This document shows positions 6,066 through 9,375 of a DNA stretch of 9,375 nt, in pieces (the first letter of the stretch is position 1; each line of letters begins with the position of its first letter). Below the pieces are notes generated by a model, which was not told the origin of the DNA, did no database searches, and worked only from the letters and a program-made list of their open reading frames with translations. The position numbers and the translations under genes are program-made. Source of the DNA: Negativicutes bacterium (GTDB lineage: Bacteria > Bacillota > Negativicutes > JAGOZY01); assembly GCA_018058445.1 (NCBI GenBank), contig JAGOZY010000019.1:1-9375 (forward strand). Reading direction: 5' to 3'.

Positions 6066-6731
6066 ATGGAGATTCAGGTTCAAACGCAGATTTGGGAAGA
6101 AAATGACCGAATCGCCATTCAAATGGCTGAGACTTGGAAAAAAGAAGGAATTTTTTGTTTTAATTTGCTTGGGTCTCCAGGAGCAGGAAAGACTACTTTT
6201 TTGGAAGCAACGTTAGATGCTTTAAAAGATCGTTATTCAGTTGCAGTCATTGAAGGAGATCTTTTTACCGCCCAAGATGCCAAACGGATTGAAGCCAAAG
6301 GTGTTCCGGTTGTTCAAGTAAATACCGGTGGGGGTTGCCATCTGGATGCTGCTATGGTGCAAGATGCAGTAACAAAATTAAATGCTCCCAAGCTAGATGT
6401 TTTGATTATTGAAAATGTAGGTAATCTGGTTTGTCCAGCTGAATTTTTTCTCGGTGAAGATAGCAAAGTTACTCTACTTAGCGTTACAGAAGGTGAAGAT
6501 AAGCCGCTCAAGTACCCGCTGATTTTTAAAGAATCGGCTTTTATTGGATTGACGAAAGCGGACTTGTTGCCCTATCTGGATTATGATGCCGCAAAAGCCA
6601 CTGCAGATCTGAAGAGTTTAAATCCAAACGGCAAAATAGTGTCCATATCAGCTAAGAATGGCGAGGGGATGGAAATCTGGTTATCCTGGCTTGAAGAGCA
6701 AATTAGAGCCAAAAAAGAAAGTGTCAAATAA
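6066..6731 (+). CDS. hypB: HypB, GTPase for nickel insertion
   Basis: A 221-residue SIMIBI-class GTPase that drives nickel transfer with HypA. Motifs in order: Walker A GSPGAGKT (residues 36-43), IEGDLFTAQDAKRI (62-75), the metal site GGGCHLDA (88-95, with Cys91 and His92), ENVGNLVCP (116-124, with Cys123), TEGEDKPLKYP (141-151) and TKADLLPY (163-170) as the guanine-specificity region. The GTPase-domain nickel/zinc site is complete. The N-terminal CxxCGC high-affinity nickel motif of E. coli HypB and the His-rich run of some homologues are absent, as in short HypB forms. AAGGAG at 6051-6056, overlapping the hypA stop, serves as ribosome binding site. hypC, hypD, hypE and hypF are not in the window. 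Confidence 0.96.
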   Translation: MEIQVQTQIWEENDRIAIQMAETWKKEGIFCFNLLGSPGAGKTTFLEATLDALKDRYSVAVIEGDLFTAQDAKRIEAKGVPVVQVNTGGGCHLDAAMVQDAVTKLNAPKLDVLIIENVGNLVCPAEFFLGEDSKVTLLSVTEGEDKPLKYPLIFKESAFIGLTKADLLPYLDYDAAKATADLKSLNPNGKIVSISAKNGEGMEIWLSWLEEQIRAKKESVK

Positions 6732-6759
6732 ACAATGAGTTGAGGGAGAGATTTACGAG

Positions 6760-6767
6760 AGGAGGAG
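6760..6767 (+). promoter_or_regulatory. Strong ribosome binding site that fixes a TTG start
   Basis: AGGAGGAG lies six bases before TTG at 6774. No ATG or GTG at suitable distance continues the downstream frame, so the strong site supports the rare TTG start of the DUF2834 gene. Confidence 0.75.
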
Positions 6768-6773
6768 AATAAT

Positions 6774-7118
6774 TTGCGTTTTGCATATGGTTTTCTTAGT
6801 ATTGTGGGGTTAGTATGCACAATTAGTCAGTGGAGCTGGATCTATCTGTCAGGAGATTGGACCACCTTTGGCCAAAGTGCGTTGGCCATGCAAGTGGGAC
6901 TCTGGGCGATTCAACCCATTAGTGCATTTATCTTGACCCAATTTTTACTATCTCAAGTAGTCTTTCTAGTCTGGATTTTTCCAGAAAGCCGTCGTTTAGG
7001 GATGAATTTCCCCTTTTTCACTTTTTTATCTACAGTGATTTTTGGGCTAGCCTTCAGCCTGCCATTTTTTCTTTGGCAAAGAGAACCCAAGGTTGCTCAC
7101 CGACGTTGGAGCCGCTAA
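6774..7118 (+). CDS. DUF2834 family small membrane protein
   Basis: A 114-residue membrane protein of unknown function. Three hydrophobic segments are visible at about residues 5-26, 43-69 and 78-101. The stretch from the second segment to the C-terminus has the DUF2834 pattern as I remember it: ISAFILTQFLLSQVVFLVW, then PESRRLGM, then a helix closing in FSLPFFLWQRE. A short basic tail (HRRWSR) suggests a cytosolic C-terminus. It follows hypB by 42 bases without a terminator, so it is probably the last gene of the folD-hypA-hypB unit. The start is TTG, supported by AGGAGGAG at 6760-6767. A nickel or folate role cannot be deduced from sequence. Confidence 0.8.
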   Translation: MRFAYGFLSIVGLVCTISQWSWIYLSGDWTTFGQSALAMQVGLWAIQPISAFILTQFLLSQVVFLVWIFPESRRLGMNFPFFTFLSTVIFGLAFSLPFFLWQREPKVAHRRWSR

Positions 7119-7164
7119 TTTGGTTTAAATCGCAAAAAAGAGCTTGCTCTCATCGCGTCAAAGT

Positions 7165-7177
7165 GTTACATTGTAAC
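7165..7177. promoter_or_regulatory. Possible operator palindrome ahead of the amidohydrolase gene
   Basis: GTTACA-T-TGTAAC is a perfect 6-1-6 palindrome in the gap between the DUF2834 and amidohydrolase genes. A poor promoter candidate, TTGCTC (7144-7149) and TACATT (7167-7172) at 17-base spacing, would overlap it. This fits a repressor site, but the regulator is not identified. Confidence 0.3.
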
Positions 7178-7187
7178 TATCGAAATG

Positions 7188-7205
7188 ACCGGCCAAAAGG
7201 CCGGT
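7188..7205 (+). terminator. Short GC-rich hairpin, probable terminator of the hyp/DUF2834 unit
   Basis: A 7-bp stem, ACCGGCC with GGCCGGT, closes on an AAAA loop and is followed by TTCTTCTGTT. The stem is strong but the T-run is interrupted. If transcription of the next gene starts just upstream, the same hairpin would sit at the 5' end of that message. Confidence 0.65.
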
Positions 7206-7250
7206 TCTTCTGTTCCAGCATACTTGAATTGATACAGAGGAGGAAAAAAC

Positions 7251-8435
7251 GTGAAAACTTATGGAATTGAGGGTGCAAAAATTTATCCGATCAGTGGCGA
7301 GCCTTTTATCGGAACGATTGTGGTGGTAGATGGAAAAATTTCAGCAGTTGGCGAAAATATTCAAATTCCAGAAGGTGCGGAGCGACTCGATGGAACTGGG
7401 AAGTTTTTGATGCCAGGATTTATTGATGCCCACACTCACATCGGCCTGTATCCAGAAGCAATGGGCTGGGCTGGCGAAGATTACAATGAAAAATCAGGGC
7501 CAATTACTCCTCAAGTAGATGCTATAGACTCTATTTATGCAGACGACATTGCCTTTTCTGAAACTTTGGCTGGTGGCGTCACGACCGTTATGATTACTCC
7601 CGGCAGTGCAAATGTCGTAGGTGGACAATGCGTCGTATTAAAGACCCGGTCTCGTAATCTGGTTACAGAAATGTTAATTCGTCGGCACGCAGGTCTAAAA
7701 ATTGCTTTTGGCGAAAACCCCCGCCGAATTTATGGTAACCAAGGAAAAATGCCAACAACTCGAATGGGGGTAGCTGCTCTGTTGAGAGAAACGCTACAGA
7801 AGGCAGTTGAGTATCGAAATAAGCAGCGTCAAAGCGAAGATTGGCAAGGACCAGTTGATTTTGGAATGGAAGCTATTGGCCGAGTGATCGCAGGAGACAT
7901 GCCTTTGCGCGCTCATGCGCATCGTGCGGATGATATCGCTACAGCGATTCGAATTGCTAAAGAATTCGATTTAGAGATTGTGATTGAGCATGCCACTGAA
8001 GGAGATAAAATCGTCGATCTTCTCGTCGAAGAAGATGTCCCGGTCATTGTCGGGCCGACAATGACCTTCCGTAGCAAAATGGAAGTGAAGGATCGGGATT
8101 TTGTTACGTTAGCGAAACTGGAAAAAGCCGGAGCACGATTTTCGATTACAAGCGATCATCCAGTTGTTCCTTGCGGTTACCTGCCGCTTTATGCGGGTAT
8201 CGCAGTTCGGCATGGTTTGAGCGAAAAAGCCGCTTTAGAAGCGATTACGATTCAGCCAGCGAAAGTGCTTGGAGTAGACGATCGAGTCGGCTCCATCGAA
8301 GTCGGTAAAGATGCCGACTTAGTTCTCTGGAATGGGCATCCTTTTAGCGGTATGTCAAAACCAGACTGGGTCATGGTCGATGGGGTGCTAAATCGAGTAG
8401 ATGAGCAGGTTCGGCTAACTTCTTGGGAAGATTAA
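7251..8435 (+). CDS. Metal-dependent amidohydrolase, imidazolonepropionase-like (COG1228 type)
   Basis: A 394-residue cytosolic hydrolase of the amidohydrolase superfamily; the substrate is unknown. The N-terminal beta-sandwich half (GKISAVGENIQIPEGAERLD) leads into PGFIDAHTHIG, which gives the metal-binding HxH (His61, His63). Further ligand or catalytic candidates are His222/His224 (RAHAHR), His247 (IEHAT) and Asp302 (SITSDHPVVP). The C-terminal return to the sandwich shows the usual VGSIEVGKDADLVLW (346-360). This layout is complete for the superfamily. The overall pattern fits the group commonly labelled imidazolonepropionase-related, but no other histidine-degradation genes are nearby, so I do not call it HutI. 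The GTG start is supported by GAGGAGGA at 7237-7244. It lies between two terminator hairpins and is probably monocistronic. Confidence 0.88.
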   Translation: MKTYGIEGAKIYPISGEPFIGTIVVVDGKISAVGENIQIPEGAERLDGTGKFLMPGFIDAHTHIGLYPEAMGWAGEDYNEKSGPITPQVDAIDSIYADDIAFSETLAGGVTTVMITPGSANVVGGQCVVLKTRSRNLVTEMLIRRHAGLKIAFGENPRRIYGNQGKMPTTRMGVAALLRETLQKAVEYRNKQRQSEDWQGPVDFGMEAIGRVIAGDMPLRAHAHRADDIATAIRIAKEFDLEIVIEHATEGDKIVDLLVEEDVPVIVGPTMTFRSKMEVKDRDFVTLAKLEKAGARFSITSDHPVVPCGYLPLYAGIAVRHGLSEKAALEAITIQPAKVLGVDDRVGSIEVGKDADLVLWNGHPFSGMSKPDWVMVDGVLNRVDEQVRLTSWED

Positions 8436-8440
8436 AAGTT

Positions 8441-8492
8441 AAATAAAAACACAGCCGTAGGAGCATATGCTCCTACGGCTGTGTTTTTATTT
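8441..8492. terminator. Perfect palindrome, bidirectional terminator
   Basis: A 24-bp perfect stem (8441-8464 with 8469-8492) around an ATAT loop. The outer arms are A-rich on the left and T-rich on the right (TTTTTATTT), so on either strand a GC-rich stem is followed by a T-run. It lies between the convergent amidohydrolase and CGGC-domain genes and serves both. Confidence 0.95.
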
Positions 8493-8500
8493 ATGTAGAG

Positions 8501-8926
8501 TTAGGAATTTTTTAGGGGCTCATAAGTTTTGTAAAGTCCTGATGCTCTTTTAGATTCTGCTTTTTTGCTGAGATACGACCCCTCAACAATTTGAGTCAGC
8601 CCATTCTTCCGAATAATTGAGACCATATAATCAAAATGGGGGCAACGCTCGAAATGTCGATTTTCTGTGGTGATGCAAGAAGCCAGATGAACGCTAACAT
8701 CGGAAGGTGAAATGTCCATTTTTCGTTTAGCTAGTTTCACAAAATGGGAAAGCTTGGCAGAAAGCCCTTTTCCGCAGCATCCGCCACAAGTCATCGGGAC
8801 ATATAAAGTATCCACTGGATAATCCTGAAAGTAGTCATTTCGTTTGTAAAAAGTCTCTGAACAGGCAAATCCACTACAGCGTCTACAAGTGATATCACAC
8901 TGGATAACAACAACAGCTTTTGACAT
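8501..8926 (-). CDS. CGGC-domain cysteine-rich protein
   Basis: A 141-residue soluble protein with nine cysteines: Cys10, 14, 17 and 22 in the N-terminal QCDITCRRCSGFAC stretch, Cys47, 50 and 51 in MTCGGCCGKG, then Cys84 (LASC) and Cys95 (RCPHF). This is the layout of the CGGC domain: an N-terminal IxC motif with a Cys cluster, the central CGGC, a later C and a CP pair. The cysteines suggest metal or iron-sulfur binding, but no function is established. The ATG is preceded by AAAGGGGG (8935-8942 on the opposite strand). The coding region ends a few bases from the shared bidirectional terminator. It follows thiW on the same strand with a 65-base gap that contains a possible promoter. Confidence 0.85.
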   Translation of the reverse strand: MSKAVVVIQCDITCRRCSGFACSETFYKRNDYFQDYPVDTLYVPMTCGGCCGKGLSAKLSHFVKLAKRKMDISPSDVSVHLASCITTENRHFERCPHFDYMVSIIRKNGLTQIVEGSYLSKKAESKRASGLYKTYEPLKNS

Positions 8927-8955
8927 TGTGTCCGCCCCCTTTTCTTATTAGGATC

Positions 8956-8964
8956 AGTATATCA
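8956..8964 (-). promoter_or_regulatory. Possible extended -10 promoter for the CGGC-domain gene
   Basis: Read on the - strand, TGATATACT combines a TGn extension with TATACT (5/6 to consensus). It lies about 30 bases before the ATG. No recognisable -35 is present at 17 bases, which extended -10 promoters can tolerate. Confidence 0.4.
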
Positions 8965-8991
8965 AATCATAACGAAAAGTGGTGGCGAATT

Positions 8992-9375
8992 TTAATTTGA
9001 ATTAAAACTTTGAGAAATATATTTTGTTAAAGGCGTTTTATAGAGGAACCAAGCAATGATACCGCCACCAATGCTACTTAATGCAAAAGGGAGTACAAAG
9101 AAAAAGGCGCCTAGAGCGGGTACACCTAAGAAAGTAGTCGCGATGGGTACAGAGACGAGACTGCCGATAATTCCTGTTCCAACCACTTCTCCGGCAATTG
9201 CCCAGCCAATTTTCTTTGTTTTTTTATAAGCGTATCCAGCTAAAAAAGCCCCAAACAAACTGCCGGGAAAAGCGAGAAGTGACCCTGTGCCCAATAAAAA
9301 GCGAAGCGTCGAAATGAGAAAGGCGCTACTTACACTGTAAGAAAGGCCAAGCCAAGCTGCGATGAGAATATTTAG
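8992..9375 (-). CDS. thiW: ThiW, ECF-transporter S component for a thiamine precursor, 5' truncated by window edge
   Basis: A membrane protein read into the window from beyond base 9375; 127 codons and the TAA are visible. The diagnostic stretch is LRFLLGTGSLLAFPGSLFGAFLAGYAYKK, split as LRFLLGTGSLLAFPG then SLFGAFLAG, followed by GEVVGTGIIGSL and a closing FVLPFALSSIGGGIIAW helix. These match ThiW, the substrate-binding S component thought to import the hydroxyethylthiazole moiety of thiamine through the shared EcfA/A'/T module. The frame is open through the TTG at 9292-9294 to the window edge, and the LNILIAAWLG helix upstream is part of the same protein, so that TTG is not the start. A TPP riboswitch often precedes thiW but would lie outside the window. 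Confidence 0.88.
   Translation of the reverse strand, partial: LNILIAAWLGLSYSVSSAFLISTLRFLLGTGSLLAFPGSLFGAFLAGYAYKKTKKIGWAIAGEVVGTGIIGSLVSVPIATTFLGVPALGAFFFVLPFALSSIGGGIIAWFLYKTPLTKYISQSFNSN

Noticed and set aside
6314..6820. Two antisense frames across hypB and the start of the DUF2834 gene
   Set aside because: They are opposite clear HypB motifs and have no recognisable domain.
7073..7270. A 65-codon + strand frame across the DUF2834 gene end and the intergenic hairpin
   Set aside because: It runs through a likely terminator and into the next gene in the wrong register, and its composition is not protein-like.
9292..9294. TTG as the start of a 100-residue membrane protein
   Set aside because: The frame stays open upstream to the window edge and the extra residues continue the ThiW pattern, so this is an internal codon of a truncated gene.

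Overview
The window looks like chromosome of a spore-forming, anaerobic Firmicute, probably of class Clostridia. The evidence is a SpoVD-like PASTA tail, formate-THF ligase, HypA/HypB, ThiW, strong AGGAGG-type ribosome binding sites, GTG/TTG starts and moderate G+C by eye. A Peptococcaceae/Desulfitobacteriaceae- or heliobacteria-like host is plausible, but genus cannot be fixed from this window.

Layout on the + strand: the 3' end of a PASTA-domain penicillin-binding protein (2-280), then formate-THF ligase fhs (339-2006). Five consecutive DUF805 membrane domains follow. Four are separate genes (2038-2478, 2475-2882, 3132-3476, 3642-4112). The fifth is the N-terminal half of a 446-residue protein whose C-terminal half is a complete FolD-type methylene-THF dehydrogenase/cyclohydrolase (4379-5719). 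Next come hypA (5721-6059) and hypB (6066-6731), nickel-delivery factors packed tightly behind folD, then a small DUF2834 membrane protein (6774-7118). A hairpin (7188-7205) and an isolated amidohydrolase gene (7251-8435) complete the + strand. A perfect 52-nt palindrome acts as a two-way terminator. Facing it on the - strand are a Cys-rich CGGC-domain protein (8501-8926) and the 3' part of thiW (8992-9375), which runs off the window.

Functionally, Fhs makes 10-formyl-THF from formate and FolD converts it via 5,10-methenyl-THF to 5,10-methylene-THF, so the two ends of the DUF805 block are consecutive steps of the folate one-carbon pathway (the methyl branch of Wood-Ljungdahl metabolism, or serine/purine C1 supply). 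The most unusual feature is this DUF805 block ending in a DUF805-FolD fusion, which suggests that a soluble folate enzyme is held at the membrane. HypA/HypB may serve a NiFe hydrogenase or another nickel enzyme encoded elsewhere. Likely transcription units are fhs-DUF805-DUF805, the third DUF805 gene, the fourth DUF805 gene, and folD fusion-hypA-hypB-DUF2834. No gap without a gene exceeds 300 bases; the longest are 4113-4378 and 2883-3131. I see no tRNA, rRNA, CRISPR array, insertion sequence or transposase.
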